Origin: Bacteroidaceae bacterium
GTDB lineage: Bacteria > Bacteroidota > Bacteroidia > Bacteroidales > Bacteroidaceae
DNA length: 64,000 nt
Direction of reading: 5' to 3'
Assembly: GCA_024398475.1 (NCBI GenBank)
Contig: JAKSJB010000007.1
Coordinates: 35,506-99,505, forward strand
Part shown: one piece after another, positions 37,120 to 46,511 of the stretch
How the letters are laid out: every line of letters begins with the position of its first letter
Position numbering within the stretch: the stretch's first letter is position 1
Notes under the pieces: model-generated
Database searches by the model: none
Told to the model about the DNA's origin: nothing
The model's input: the letters and a program-made list of their open reading frames with translations, nothing else
Position numbers and translations under genes: made by a program

Positions 37120-38427
37120 ATGTTACAGACAACAGTAAAGCCTGCTTCAGGAAAGTTAGGCATCATGGTAGTAGGACTCGGAGCAGTCACTTCTACATTC
37201 ATGACAGGAGTACTCATGGCACGTAAGGGCCTTGCAAAACCAGTCGGTTCCATGGTTGAATACGACAAAATACGTGTTGGCAAGGGAAAAGATGCCAAAT
37301 ACCTATCATATCGTGAAATAGTACCTATAGCAAATCTCAGCGACATCGTCTTCGGTGCGTGGGACGTATATCCGGCAAATGCCTATCAGTCGGCAATGTA
37401 CGCACAGGTCCTCTCCGAAAAGGACATCGAACCCGTACGTGACGAACTCGAACAGATAGTACCACTCAAGGCAGCCTTCGACCACAACTATGCGAAGCGT
37501 CTCTGTGGCGACAACATCATGCAGGGAAAGACACGCTGGGAGATGGTAGAACAACTTCGCAGCGACATACGCGGATTCAAGGAAAAGAACGGATGCGACC
37601 GCATTGTAGTAGCATGGGCTGCATCAACAGAAATATACGTTCCGTACAATGAAGGAGCACACTCCACACTTGCCGCACTCGAACAGGCAATGAAGGATGA
37701 TGACTGCCAGCACATCGCACCATCCATGTGCTATGCCTATGCAGCACTTTCCGAAGGAGCACCATTCGTGATGGGTGCACCAAACACAACCGTCGATATA
37801 CCAGCAATGTGGGAACTGGCAGAAAAGACAGGAATGCCTATTGCCGGAAAGGATTTCAAGACAGGTCAGACACTCGTCAAGAGCGGTTTCGCACCAATCA
37901 TCAGCACCCGCTGCCTGGGTCTCAGCGGTTGGTTCTCAACCAACATACTCGGCAACCGCGACGGACTCGTACTCGACGAACCCGACAATTTCCGTACAAA
38001 GGAAGTCAGCAAACTGTCAACACTCGAATCCATACTCGATGCCGACAAGCAGCCCGACCTCTATACGGACTACTACCATAAGGTACGCATCAACTATTAT
38101 CCGCCACGCAACGACAACAAGGAAGGTTGGGACAATATCGACATCTTCGGATGGATGGGATATCCAATGCAGATAAAGATCAATTTCCTCTGCCGCGACT
38201 CCATACTTGCAGCACCGCTCCTGCTCGACCTCTGTCTGCTGAGCGACCTCGCATCAAGAGCCGGCCGCAGTGGAATACAGCGCTTCCTCAGTTTCTATCT
38301 CAAAAGTCCTATGTACGACTTCACAAAGGGCGAAGTACCGGTAAACCACCTCTTCCAGCAGTATGTGATGCTGAAGAACGCATTGCGTGAGATGGGCGGA
38401 TACGAAGCTGACGAGGAAATAGACTGA
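37120..38427 (+). CDS. ino1: myo-Inositol-1-phosphate synthase
   Basis: 435 residues. NAD-binding GLGAVTSTF near the N-terminus and the conserved core (VAWAASTEIY; GKDFKTGQT; GWFSTNILGN; KSPMYDF) identify the family, which cyclises glucose-6-phosphate to inositol-phosphate. In Bacteroides such an enzyme starts synthesis of inositol phospho- and sphingolipids. The downstream genes of that pathway (CDP-alcohol transferase, PgpA-like phosphatase, nucleotidyltransferase) are not adjacent here. It stands 26 bases after rlmI. Confidence 0.93.
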   Translation: MLQTTVKPASGKLGIMVVGLGAVTSTFMTGVLMARKGLAKPVGSMVEYDKIRVGKGKDAKYLSYREIVPIANLSDIVFGAWDVYPANAYQSAMYAQVLSEKDIEPVRDELEQIVPLKAAFDHNYAKRLCGDNIMQGKTRWEMVEQLRSDIRGFKEKNGCDRIVVAWAASTEIYVPYNEGAHSTLAALEQAMKDDDCQHIAPSMCYAYAALSEGAPFVMGAPNTTVDIPAMWELAEKTGMPIAGKDFKTGQTLVKSGFAPIISTRCLGLSGWFSTNILGNRDGLVLDEPDNFRTKEVSKLSTLESILDADKQPDLYTDYYHKVRINYYPPRNDNKEGWDNIDIFGWMGYPMQIKINFLCRDSILAAPLLLDLCLLSDLASRAGRSGIQRFLSFYLKSPMYDFTKGEVPVNHLFQQYVMLKNALREMGGYEADEEID

Positions 38428-38466
38428 CAACAAGGCAACTACAGCAATACAGACAGACATAGATAA

Positions 38467-41148
38467 ATGACCGTAAGAATGGCAAGCCAATGGCAAATAG
38501 CCAATAGCCAAAGTCGATATAGATACAGCAACATATCCGATTCTATTCATGGACTTGGATATGCTGTTCTGTGTCTGTTGTTCTTCATCACCATGACCGC
38601 CAACGCACAGGTAACGGGAATGGTCATTGATTCCAAGACAAAGCAGCCACTCGATTATGTAAACGTCTATTACGCCAAGCAGCGTGTAGGTGACCTCACC
38701 GACCTCAATGGACGTTTTTCCATTCAGGAAAACGACGGATGGAACGAACTCACCGTTTCCGCCCTCGGCTATGTCACCCAACTCGTAAAACTACGTCCGG
38801 GAAAAAAGAAGAACCTGGTCATAAAACTCGTAAGCGAACCCCGTCAGATAAGCGGAGTCACCGTTACCGCAAAGAAGAAAAAATACAAGAAGGAAAACAA
38901 TCCGGCAGTAGAACTGATGCAGCAGGTCATAGCCCATAAGCACAGCAGCGACCTCCACGACAAGGACTACTACCGCTACCGCAAATACGAAAAGATGGTG
39001 TTCTCAGCCGACGACGTCAATGACGAAGTGTTTGAGAACGAAAAGATGAAACGCTTTGCCTTCATGAAGGACCATGTGGAAAAATCTCCGGAGACAGGCA
39101 AACTCATACTGCCACTCACCATCGACGAAACAATCTCCGAACACATATACCGTAAGACGCCGGAGTCGGAGAAGACCATCATTAAGGCGCAGGACAATAA
39201 GGGAGTATCAGAACTCGTCAATACAGGAGAGATACTTACCACCATGCTCAAGGACGTATTCACAGATGTAGATATCTACCAGAACGACTGCCGGCTGCTT
39301 CAGTCATTCTTCCGAAGCCCAATAGCCGACAATGCCACATCGTTCTATAGATATTATATCATCGACACCACATACATCGACACCGACAAGGTCATAGAAG
39401 TCAGTTTCGTACCAAGCAACCAGCAGGATTTCGGATTCTCCGGCACACTCTACATACATGCAGACGGCAGTTATCAGTTACGCCGCGTAGAATTCAGCAT
39501 ACCGCGCCAGAGTTCCGTAAACTTCGTGGACAACATGATGATACAGCAGGAATTCCGCCAGTTGCCCACCGGCGAACGCGTAGTCACCAGCAACGACATG
39601 CTCATAGAAATCAGTGTGGCAAGTTTTCTCCACAAACTGCAGGTCAAGCGCGTCATACGCAATTCCGATTTCAGTTTCAGCGAGATACCCGACAGCGAGT
39701 TCAGGAAAGTACGGGGCAATGTCATGACCGAATCCAATGCAGGAGTCAGGGACGAACACTACTGGCAGGAAAACCGCAACGTGGAACTCTCACAGAGTGA
39801 ACGCAAGATGGGAACCTTCGTAAAGAAGATAACAGAGATAAAGGGATTCAAGTACGCCATCTTTGCCTTCCGTGCCTTGGTAGAAAACTTCGTAGAGACA
39901 GGCGACAGCACCAACAACAAGGTAGATATAGGACCCGTCAATACCGTCATATCCAGCAACCACTACGACTCATGGCGACTACGTGCATCAGCACTCACCA
40001 ATGCCAACCTCTCGCCACACCTCTTCGCCAACGGCTACATAGCCTATGGCACCCGTACCCACAACATCTACGGCAAGGCACAACTCACCTACACGTTCAA
40101 CAAGCCAGGATATCTGCCACGCGAATTCCCCATGCACAGCATATCCATAAGTTACTGGAACGATATAGTAAGTCCGTTCGACAAGTTCATACAGACCGAT
40201 AAGGACAACATGTTCACCGCCATTAAGGCAGGAACCGTCGACCAGTTCAACCACACCGACGAAGTGAAAGTAGCATACGTCCACGAACACCTCAACGGAC
40301 TTAAATACACGGCAGACTACACCCACGCCCACAACCGGGCAGTAGATGCACTCTTCTATCAGCCACTCGACGGAGCAGGACTCCCAGTCAATGATGCCAC
40401 ACACTGGAAACCATCCATCACCACCAGCGAGTTCCGCCTCGGCATATCCTACGAACCAGGTGCCACCTACTTCAACACCAAGCAGCGACGCAACCGCATA
40501 AACCGCGATGCACCGATATATTCACTCAGCCACACCGTAGGACTCCGTGGATTCCTCGGAGGAGAATACGACTACAATGTCACCGAAGCAGGAGTAACCA
40601 AGCGCTTCTGGATGCCCGGTTCGTGGGGATTCATGGATTTCGACCTAAAGGCAGGAATCCAGTGGAACAAGGTGCCCTACCCTCTGCTCATACACCCCGC
40701 AGCCAACCAGTCGTACGTACTTCATAAGAACACCTTCTCACTCATAGGCAACCTGGAATTCCTCAACGACCGCTACGCATCCTTCATGTATCAGTGGAAC
40801 CTCAACGGCAAAATCTTCAACCGCATACCACTGCTACGACGACTGAAGTGGCGCGAACTCATCGGAGTCAACGTACTGTGGGGACAACTCTCCGACCGCA
40901 ACAACCCAGCAACATCAGGATACACAGATTCCGACCTCTTCTATTTCCCGGGACACTTCCGGGGCGACGGAACCTACGAGTGCAACACAAGTCTCATGAA
41001 GAGCGACCTGCCATACATCGAGGCACGCTTTGCCATACACAACATCTTCAAGTTCCTCCACCTCGAATACGTGCGCCGACTCACATATCTCGACAACCCC
41101 GACATCCATAAATGGGGCATACGCTGCAAGTTGGAATTCACCTTCTGA
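38467..41148 (+). CDS. DUF5686 outer-membrane protein with carboxypeptidase-regulatory-like domain
   Basis: 893 residues. Residues 1-34 form an unusual N-terminal extension before the hydrophobic signal (GYAVLCLLFFITMTANAQ). A CarboxypepD-regulatory-like beta sandwich follows (about 49-130, VTGMVIDSKTKQPLDYVNVYY), then the DUF5686 region to the end, rich in alternating strands and finishing in EFTF, as for an outer-membrane barrel. Family function is unknown; the architecture resembles TonB-system proteins without a plug. The first codons lie inside a dispersed repeat (38479-38513). The TPR gene follows after 61 bases. Confidence 0.78.
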   Translation: MTVRMASQWQIANSQSRYRYSNISDSIHGLGYAVLCLLFFITMTANAQVTGMVIDSKTKQPLDYVNVYYAKQRVGDLTDLNGRFSIQENDGWNELTVSALGYVTQLVKLRPGKKKNLVIKLVSEPRQISGVTVTAKKKKYKKENNPAVELMQQVIAHKHSSDLHDKDYYRYRKYEKMVFSADDVNDEVFENEKMKRFAFMKDHVEKSPETGKLILPLTIDETISEHIYRKTPESEKTIIKAQDNKGVSELVNTGEILTTMLKDVFTDVDIYQNDCRLLQSFFRSPIADNATSFYRYYIIDTTYIDTDKVIEVSFVPSNQQDFGFSGTLYIHADGSYQLRRVEFSIPRQSSVNFVDNMMIQQEFRQLPTGERVVTSNDMLIEISVASFLHKLQVKRVIRNSDFSFSEIPDSEFRKVRGNVMTESNAGVRDEHYWQENRNVELSQSERKMGTFVKKITEIKGFKYAIFAFRALVENFVETGDSTNNKVDIGPVNTVISSNHYDSWRLRASALTNANLSPHLFANGYIAYGTRTHNIYGKAQLTYTFNKPGYLPREFPMHSISISYWNDIVSPFDKFIQTDKDNMFTAIKAGTVDQFNHTDEVKVAYVHEHLNGLKYTADYTHAHNRAVDALFYQPLDGAGLPVNDATHWKPSITTSEFRLGISYEPGATYFNTKQRRNRINRDAPIYSLSHTVGLRGFLGGEYDYNVTEAGVTKRFWMPGSWGFMDFDLKAGIQWNKVPYPLLIHPAANQSYVLHKNTFSLIGNLEFLNDRYASFMYQWNLNGKIFNRIPLLRRLKWRELIGVNVLWGQLSDRNNPATSGYTDSDLFYFPGHFRGDGTYECNTSLMKSDLPYIEARFAIHNIFKFLHLEYVRRLTYLDNPDIHKWGIRCKLEFTF
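38479..38513. repeat. Dispersed ATGGC/GCCAAT repeat inside the DUF5686 5' end
   Basis: Alternating GCCAATGGC/GCCAATAGCC units that also occur intergenically at 42480-42513 and 47244-47277. Here they are translated as MASQWQIANSQ. Confidence 0.6.
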
Positions 41149-41209
41149 TGCTAGAAGAAGAAAGACAAAAGTCAGACAAGACCAAAGAAATCACCACAAA
41201 ATGTAAAAA

Positions 41210-42433
41210 ATGAACCATCGCAGTTTCGTCATATTGCTTCTCTCCATAGTCACCCTCACCGTCAGTCAGTCGGTATGGGGCGACCCCAAGCCCTATAGCC
41301 GGAAGTCACTCATGAAAGAAGTGAAGGCAAGCATCAAGTCAGGCAACTACACCAAGGCAGACCAGCAACTCACCGAAGCCGAGAACACATATCCCGAAGC
41401 ACTCACAGATGCAGCGATAGCCAATACACACATGAACGTGGTACACCATCTTGCCGAAGCCGAAAACCGCAGGATATTCCTTGCCAACAAGCCCGACACC
41501 GCAGCATTCCTCAGTCAGATACTCCGTGTCTATCAGATAGGACTCCGCTGCGATTCGCTCGACCGACAGCCCGACAGCCGTCAGCGCATACGTCCACGTT
41601 ACACACAGGACATACAGGAACGGTTCAGTTTCTACCGAAACAACCTATTCAATGCAGGCAAGTACTTCTACAAGAAGAAGCAATACCACGAAGCACTACG
41701 CCATATAGAAATGTATATCACCACCGAGTCCCTACCCCTCGTCGTAGAAAAAGACCCAGCATCACTGCGTGAGAACTACTCCCTTGCAGTCTTTGCAGCA
41801 TACGGAGACAGCAGCATGACAACCGTCAGGCACTACCTGCCATATTGCTACGACGACACACTCCATAAGTCACTCATCTGTCAGATAGGCAGCAAGGCAT
41901 ACATGCAGACAGGCGACACACTCCAGGCAATCCGATGCCTCTACGACGGATGGCAGGCAGACCCAACAAAAGACTATTTCTACCTTGCACTTGCCCACTA
42001 CTACACCGACCACGGACAATACCTCGAAGCCCTCAAGGTAGTAGACACCCAGTTGCAGCGCGAACCAGCCAACACCGACCTCCTGTACATTAAGGGAATG
42101 AGCATGAAGTGCCTGCAGCAATACGAAGAAGCCATTACAGCCTACCAACATGCACTCCGACTCCGATCCGACGATGCACGCATCCTCAGCGGCATAGGCG
42201 AAGTATATGTAATCGAAGCAAGGGAAATGGCAGAGAAAAACACAGCCAAGGTAGGAACACAGGCATACATACGTTCACGTCAGGTACAGAGAAAACTCTA
42301 CAATCAGGCATTGCCACACCTTGAAAAGGCACGCACCCTCGATGCCGACAACACCACCCTCTGGTACAACAACCTCCGCGAAGTCTATTACAAACTCAAC
42401 AAGGGCAAGGAACTGAAGGAACTGGAAAAATAA
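41210..42433 (+). CDS. Secreted tetratricopeptide-repeat protein
   Basis: 407 residues. Signal peptide to about residue 24 (SVWG|DPKP). TPR-like helical pairs are visible around 45-75, 150-180 and most clearly 255-345 (YFYLALAHYYTDHGQYLEALKVV; LLYIKGMSMKCLQQYEEAITAYQHAL). TPRs mediate protein-protein contacts; position after an outer-membrane barrel gene suggests a periplasmic assembly or envelope role, by inference only. Confidence 0.8.
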   Translation: MNHRSFVILLLSIVTLTVSQSVWGDPKPYSRKSLMKEVKASIKSGNYTKADQQLTEAENTYPEALTDAAIANTHMNVVHHLAEAENRRIFLANKPDTAAFLSQILRVYQIGLRCDSLDRQPDSRQRIRPRYTQDIQERFSFYRNNLFNAGKYFYKKKQYHEALRHIEMYITTESLPLVVEKDPASLRENYSLAVFAAYGDSSMTTVRHYLPYCYDDTLHKSLICQIGSKAYMQTGDTLQAIRCLYDGWQADPTKDYFYLALAHYYTDHGQYLEALKVVDTQLQREPANTDLLYIKGMSMKCLQQYEEAITAYQHALRLRSDDARILSGIGEVYVIEAREMAEKNTAKVGTQAYIRSRQVQRKLYNQALPHLEKARTLDADNTTLWYNNLREVYYKLNKGKELKELEK

Positions 42434-42479
42434 TAGACGCAAAATTAAACGCAAACGCAAAACTCGTTGACTTAATAAA

Positions 42480-42513
42480 GGCCATTGGCCATTAGCCATT
42501 AGCCATTGGCTCC
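42480..42513. repeat. Dispersed GCCATTGGC repeat
   Basis: Four tandem units of GCCATTGG/GCCATTAG between convergent genes, flanked by direct repeats of CTCGTTGACTT (about 42463 and 42528). A short CCTC/GAGG hairpin at 42572-42583 may act as a weak terminator. Confidence 0.6.
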
Positions 42514-42584
42514 CCGTCCGGATGGTCACTCGTTGACTTGTTGACCCGTAGACTAGTAGACTCCTCTTTAGAGGGCTTTCTTAT

Positions 42585-43334
42585 TTATTCCATACGTCTT
42601 GTTCCGTCGCATTTCGGATAATCAGTGCATCCCCAGAACTGTTCACCTTGGTGAGCACCTTTCTTTATTGTGCGCATGCGCATGGGGGCACCACATTTAG
42701 GACATACAGGATCACCTTCCACCGTAGACTTTTCCTTGAGTGCAGCAAGGCGTTCCTGAGTCATGTTCTCAGTAAAACCACCCTCTTCCTTAAAGTCAGC
42801 CAACCTCTTTGTTATCTGAGCCGTGAGCATCTGCTTCACTCTTTCGCACAGCACCAGAATGACACATGCCGAATGGATGGAATCGTCCGCACGGAGAAAT
42901 ACAGAAAACCGAGTATATTCAGCAAGTAGGTATTCGCTAATCTCAGCCAGACAATTCTGTGTAAGCAATGGCACGTCGCGAAACTGAAAGTTCTTCACTT
43001 TCTGATACCGAGCGTCATCAGTATGCCACATGGCAGCATCATTACGCATAAGCCAGTTGAGATAGTCATTTTCAAGTTCGCTGACACTGGCACGTGCCAC
43101 ATCCAACAATCTCATTTCAGTCTCATAACTTGTCTGATGGCGCGACGAACCCTCAGCAATATTGGCAGGAACCGTACGGGCAGCCATCTCCATTTGGTCG
43201 CGCAACCGTCCACAAGGGTCAATCTTATAGTCCACGAAATGCTTGCAGAAACCCTGAGTAGCCAACTGCAGTATATTGCTCAAATGCCATGAACGCAGCA
43301 TCATGTAGCCATTGACAGAATGAATCGAAATCAT
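42585..43334 (-). CDS. Four-helix-bundle protein fused to a topoisomerase-type zinc ribbon
   Basis: 249 residues. The N-terminal ~120 residues resemble the four-helix-bundle proteins related to 23S rRNA intervening-sequence proteins (GRLRDQMEMAARTVPANIAEGSSR; TSYETEMRLLDVARASVSELE). The C-terminus has one C4 zinc ribbon like those at the tail of DNA topoisomerase I (CPKCGAPMRMRTIKKG ... FWGCTDYPKC, about 212-243). A role in binding RNA or single-stranded DNA is a reasonable guess, unproven. No operon partner. Confidence 0.8.
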   Translation of the reverse strand: MISIHSVNGYMMLRSWHLSNILQLATQGFCKHFVDYKIDPCGRLRDQMEMAARTVPANIAEGSSRHQTSYETEMRLLDVARASVSELENDYLNWLMRNDAAMWHTDDARYQKVKNFQFRDVPLLTQNCLAEISEYLLAEYTRFSVFLRADDSIHSACVILVLCERVKQMLTAQITKRLADFKEEGGFTENMTQERLAALKEKSTVEGDPVCPKCGAPMRMRTIKKGAHQGEQFWGCTDYPKCDGTRRME

Positions 43335-43932
43335 AGTTGTTGATAATAATTTGTGAGTATTGATAATTGTTATTGTCTTTTCCGAAAATTCCGAAATATC
43401 GAATACCCGAATCCTCGAATCATCGATTCCTCAAAAACCCGAAACATCGATCCATCGAGAACTCCGAAATATCGATTTCCCGAAAAACTCTGCAAAGGTA
43501 AAAATAATCCCCCAAATGCACAAACAATCAGACAGGAAAGCCCTACCCTTGTAATTTCCTATCAAAAAAAACAATCAAAATCGGGAAAGTAACACACAGA
43601 ATCAAACTTTTTGGAAAACTTTTCAATTTTTTTCTATCAAAAATTAGTCCCTTTAAAATAATTAAGCTAACTTTGTAACATAAAAGATTGTTGGGGATTG
43701 TTTTTAGGTAAACACCCGACTACCACGACAATTGACGCGGTATCACGAGTGGCACAAAGTCAACTGAAAAACATTTTCAAGTACAACTTTTTGTGAAAAG
43801 AGTGGTACGAGAAATAATTTTTTTTGAGAATATAGTTTATTAATTAAACAACATATTTTTTTAATACTTAATTTTCTTAGTGAGTGCTAATAAATGAAAA
43901 AGCATAAACAGGAAAATAATTGATATAAGAAA
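43335..43932. other. Long AT-rich gene-free region before the VirE/VapE cassette
   Basis: No credible gene in 598 bases. It contains a degenerate array at 43378-43492 built of short CGAAATATCGA/CGAATC/ATCGAT pieces with several near-palindromes, then AT-rich sequence, the -7 element TAACTTTG at 43668-43675 and a ~250-base transcribed leader to the VirE-N start. The leader includes GTTTATTAATTAAAC, a small inverted repeat near 43837. Confidence 0.6.
43668..43675 (+). promoter_or_regulatory. Promoter -7 element for the VirE-N/VapE operon
   Basis: TAACTTTG, 257 bases before the first start codon; implies an unusually long 5' leader. Confidence 0.5.
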
Positions 43933-44538
43933 ATGAAATTTAAAGAAATTAAAATGTGCCCTCAGTTCTCGGTCTTCGGAATGGGGATCAAAAGCACAAA
44001 TCCAGAAGCAGTCTGGGACCTTATAGAGACCTACAGATACATTATTGGCGATGAAGCCAAGGAGGCGACTGAACATCTGCGATTGCTGAGCAACAAGGCG
44101 GATGCAAGGGACTACAAGGCAGGACATTTTAGGTTCTGTACCTTTTCAGGCGTATTCAACCGTCGTGCAGCATCGGCGTTGGTAAGCCATAGTGGGTTAA
44201 TGACCATTGACATCGACGACATAGAACCGTCGAGTGAGTTAAGTCGAATACGTGAGCAGTTGATTCATGACAAAAAGTTTGATACTGCAATGTTGTTCGT
44301 AAGCCCAAGCGGAAATGGCATCAAGTGGATACCGTTCATAGGCAACATTACTGCCGACAGACACGGAGAGTGGTTCGACTGCATCAAGAACTACCTCGTA
44401 TTCGAATATGGCATAAGCATCGACAAGAGCGGGCGTGATGTGTGTCGCACCTGTTTTCTGCCCCACGATGCAGAATGCTACCTTAATCCTGAATATCTCA
44501 ATGATATAAATGACAAAACAATAATTATAAAAAAATGA
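43933..44538 (+). CDS. BT4734/VirE N-terminal-domain protein (primase-like)
   Basis: 201 residues. The layout, with FCTFSGVFNRRA then MTIDIDDIE (paired acidic residues) and FVSPSGNGIKWI, is that of the VirE N-terminal domain (BT4734 family), considered a relative of archaeo-eukaryotic primases; Asp-x-Asp at about 94-97 and the SGNG loop would be active-site parts. The stop overlaps the VapE start by 4 bases (ATGA), so primase-like and helicase-like parts are made together. Confidence 0.8.
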   Translation: MKFKEIKMCPQFSVFGMGIKSTNPEAVWDLIETYRYIIGDEAKEATEHLRLLSNKADARDYKAGHFRFCTFSGVFNRRAASALVSHSGLMTIDIDDIEPSSELSRIREQLIHDKKFDTAMLFVSPSGNGIKWIPFIGNITADRHGEWFDCIKNYLVFEYGISIDKSGRDVCRTCFLPHDAECYLNPEYLNDINDKTIIIKK

Positions 44539-46163
44539 AAGTACCTACCTTACAGCCGTCTGCGAATTACAGTAACGGACGGAAAACGCCTACTGGCAAC
44601 AGTAAACCCGATTACGACTATTGTGAACTTCTTGTGGAACGTGTGGAAGAAGCCAATGCGGCAATCCTGCACGACTACGACGACTACCTCCATTGCTGCT
44701 TCTCGCTGTCAACGCTTGGAGAAAGAGGCAGGGAACTATTCCACCGAGTGGGATGCCTTTCGCCTAAATACGACCGTACAGACAGCGATGAGAAGTTCGA
44801 CCATTGCCTGCAAAAAGGCGACGGACGTATCTCAGTCGGGACATTTATCGATATGGTCGGCAAGGCTGGTATTGACACCACGCGAACAAGGGGTAGGAAA
44901 CCAAGAAACGGAAGCGGAAAAGACCGAATTGCCAAGACTGAACTCGTCAGGGAAAAACTGAATGAGTATGCCGAATTTCGCTTTAACATAATAACGCAGA
45001 AAGTAGAGGCAAAGTTCCATAATCCGGACGAAGACGGTATATTCAACCCTGGGTGGAACAGTCTTGAGGACAGGACCCTCAACGACATATACATGCTGGT
45101 CAACAGAGACGGACTTAATGTCAGCGACAAAATGGTTAATACAGTCATCAACTCCAATACCATGTCAAAACCTTTCGATCCCGGTAAGGAATGGCTTGAC
45201 AGCCTTCCTGTATGGGCCCCTACCCAACCCGACCACATTGGAGAACTCATGAATCTGTTCGTATTCAGCGACGAAAGCGAACGGCCTTTCTATGAACGGT
45301 ACATACGCAAATTTCTGATAAATGCCGTAGCCCTCATGTACGGAATTTCAGAGGACAATCAGATTGTGCCGATACTGGTAGGAGACGAAAACATCGGTAA
45401 GACATATTTCTGCAAGAACTTCATGCCACCCGTACTGAGCCAGTATTTTCGCACCATACCTATCGACACCCCACTCAGCAAGGATTTGATGCTGTCGCTG
45501 TCAGAATGCTACCTCATCTGCATAGACGAAGCCGACCTTAGTTCCAAAAAGAATTTCAGCATACTGAAGGCAATGGTGAGTATGACTAAGACCGATGAAC
45601 GTGCCGCCTACGACAGATTCAAGAAGGAACGAAAGCGAAAGGCATCATTCATAGGTACAACCAATGAGAAGTGTTTCCTCACCGAACTCGACGGAGCACG
45701 CCGCATTCTGCCTGTAAACCTGGCAAGTATAAAGTTTTTCCGTCCTAAAGACATCAACCATGCAGGAGTGTATGCACAGGCACTTTATTACGCACGTCAG
45801 AAAGACGTAAGACTGTCGCTTACAAAAGAGGAAGTCCGTGAACTGAAGGAACACAACCAACAGTACCTCCAGACCGACCCTATAGAGGAAGCCATCGGAG
45901 ACAATTTCAGGAGTCCGCTGCCGGGAGAACGTGGTGAAGTATATACTGCTACGGAAATATTCACGCAGATACAATACAGCCTACCGAAGAAAGAAGCCAA
46001 TACACCGGCAATGATCGGAAAGACTCTCGTCCGAATGGGATTCACCCAAAAGAAGTATGGAGGTAAATCCGTTTATAGACTTGTGAAGATTTCAGACAAA
46101 GAGAAAATGCGGATGAACAATCAGACAGCATACGAATTGCAGGCAGAAGAAGAGCAGGGTTAA
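44535..46163 (+). CDS. VapE/VirE-type P-loop NTPase (helicase-like)
   Basis: 542 residues. The N-terminal third holds a helical primase-C-like region (EEANAAILHDYDDYLHCC). The ATPase core has Walker A VGDENIGKTYF (about 280), Walker B-like LICIDEADL (about 330), a sensor-like Asn in FIGTTNEK and an arginine-finger region DGARRILPV, as in the VirE/VapE family of superfamily-3-like replicative helicases carried by mobile elements. The C-terminal winged-helix-like part is about 460-530. A terminator starts at its last codons. Confidence 0.85.
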   Translation: MKVPTLQPSANYSNGRKTPTGNSKPDYDYCELLVERVEEANAAILHDYDDYLHCCFSLSTLGERGRELFHRVGCLSPKYDRTDSDEKFDHCLQKGDGRISVGTFIDMVGKAGIDTTRTRGRKPRNGSGKDRIAKTELVREKLNEYAEFRFNIITQKVEAKFHNPDEDGIFNPGWNSLEDRTLNDIYMLVNRDGLNVSDKMVNTVINSNTMSKPFDPGKEWLDSLPVWAPTQPDHIGELMNLFVFSDESERPFYERYIRKFLINAVALMYGISEDNQIVPILVGDENIGKTYFCKNFMPPVLSQYFRTIPIDTPLSKDLMLSLSECYLICIDEADLSSKKNFSILKAMVSMTKTDERAAYDRFKKERKRKASFIGTTNEKCFLTELDGARRILPVNLASIKFFRPKDINHAGVYAQALYYARQKDVRLSLTKEEVRELKEHNQQYLQTDPIEEAIGDNFRSPLPGERGEVYTATEIFTQIQYSLPKKEANTPAMIGKTLVRMGFTQKKYGGKSVYRLVKISDKEKMRMNNQTAYELQAEEEQG

Positions 46164-46184
46164 TCCTTGCTCTTTTTCTTTTCC
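46152..46184 (+). terminator. Intrinsic terminator of the VirE-N/VapE operon
   Basis: AGAGCAGGG (46152-46160) pairs with CCTTGCTCT (46166-46174) with one G-T pair, the 5-base loop contains the VapE stop codon, and a T-rich run follows. Confidence 0.8.
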
Positions 46185-46193
46185 GATGGTGGG

Positions 46194-46309
46194 GATGGTG
46201 GGGTACGGTAGGGAAAAATCAGCAAAATGAAAAATAAAAGGATATTGTTCAGTAATTATATTCATTTTCATACTTTCTATATATTTACCCTACCATACCC
46301 CACCATCCA
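46194..46309. repeat. Long G-rich inverted repeat
   Basis: A 21-base arm (46194-46214, starting GGATGGTGGGG) is complementary to 46289-46309 with one mismatch; the 74-base spacer is AT-rich. It sits between the VapE terminator and the HU promoter in a 465-base gene-free stretch. Confidence 0.85.
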
Positions 46310-46437
46310 CTACCATAAATGCTCTTTTTCCTATTCTGTCTTATCCCCTCATCAGAGTATGAATCCATCACTCCCGACTTGAAGCAAAATGAGCAGAATA
46401 ATTTCTACAAATACTTTATAATTTCCCACCTAAATAT

Positions 46438-46468
46438 TTGGTTGTTTGATAATTATTTCGTAACTTTG
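46438..46468 (+). promoter_or_regulatory. Promoter for the HU-related gene
   Basis: TTG (46438-46440) and TAACTTTG (46461-46468) with a 20-base spacer; start codon 160 bases downstream. Confidence 0.65.
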
Positions 46469-46511
46469 TAGGGTAAACAAAGGAGATGGGGATGGGTGGT
46501 TTCGGGCGCGG

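Noticed and set aside
43378..43492. CRISPR-like array
   Set aside because: The repeated pieces are short, irregular and without constant repeat or spacer length; no cas genes nearby.
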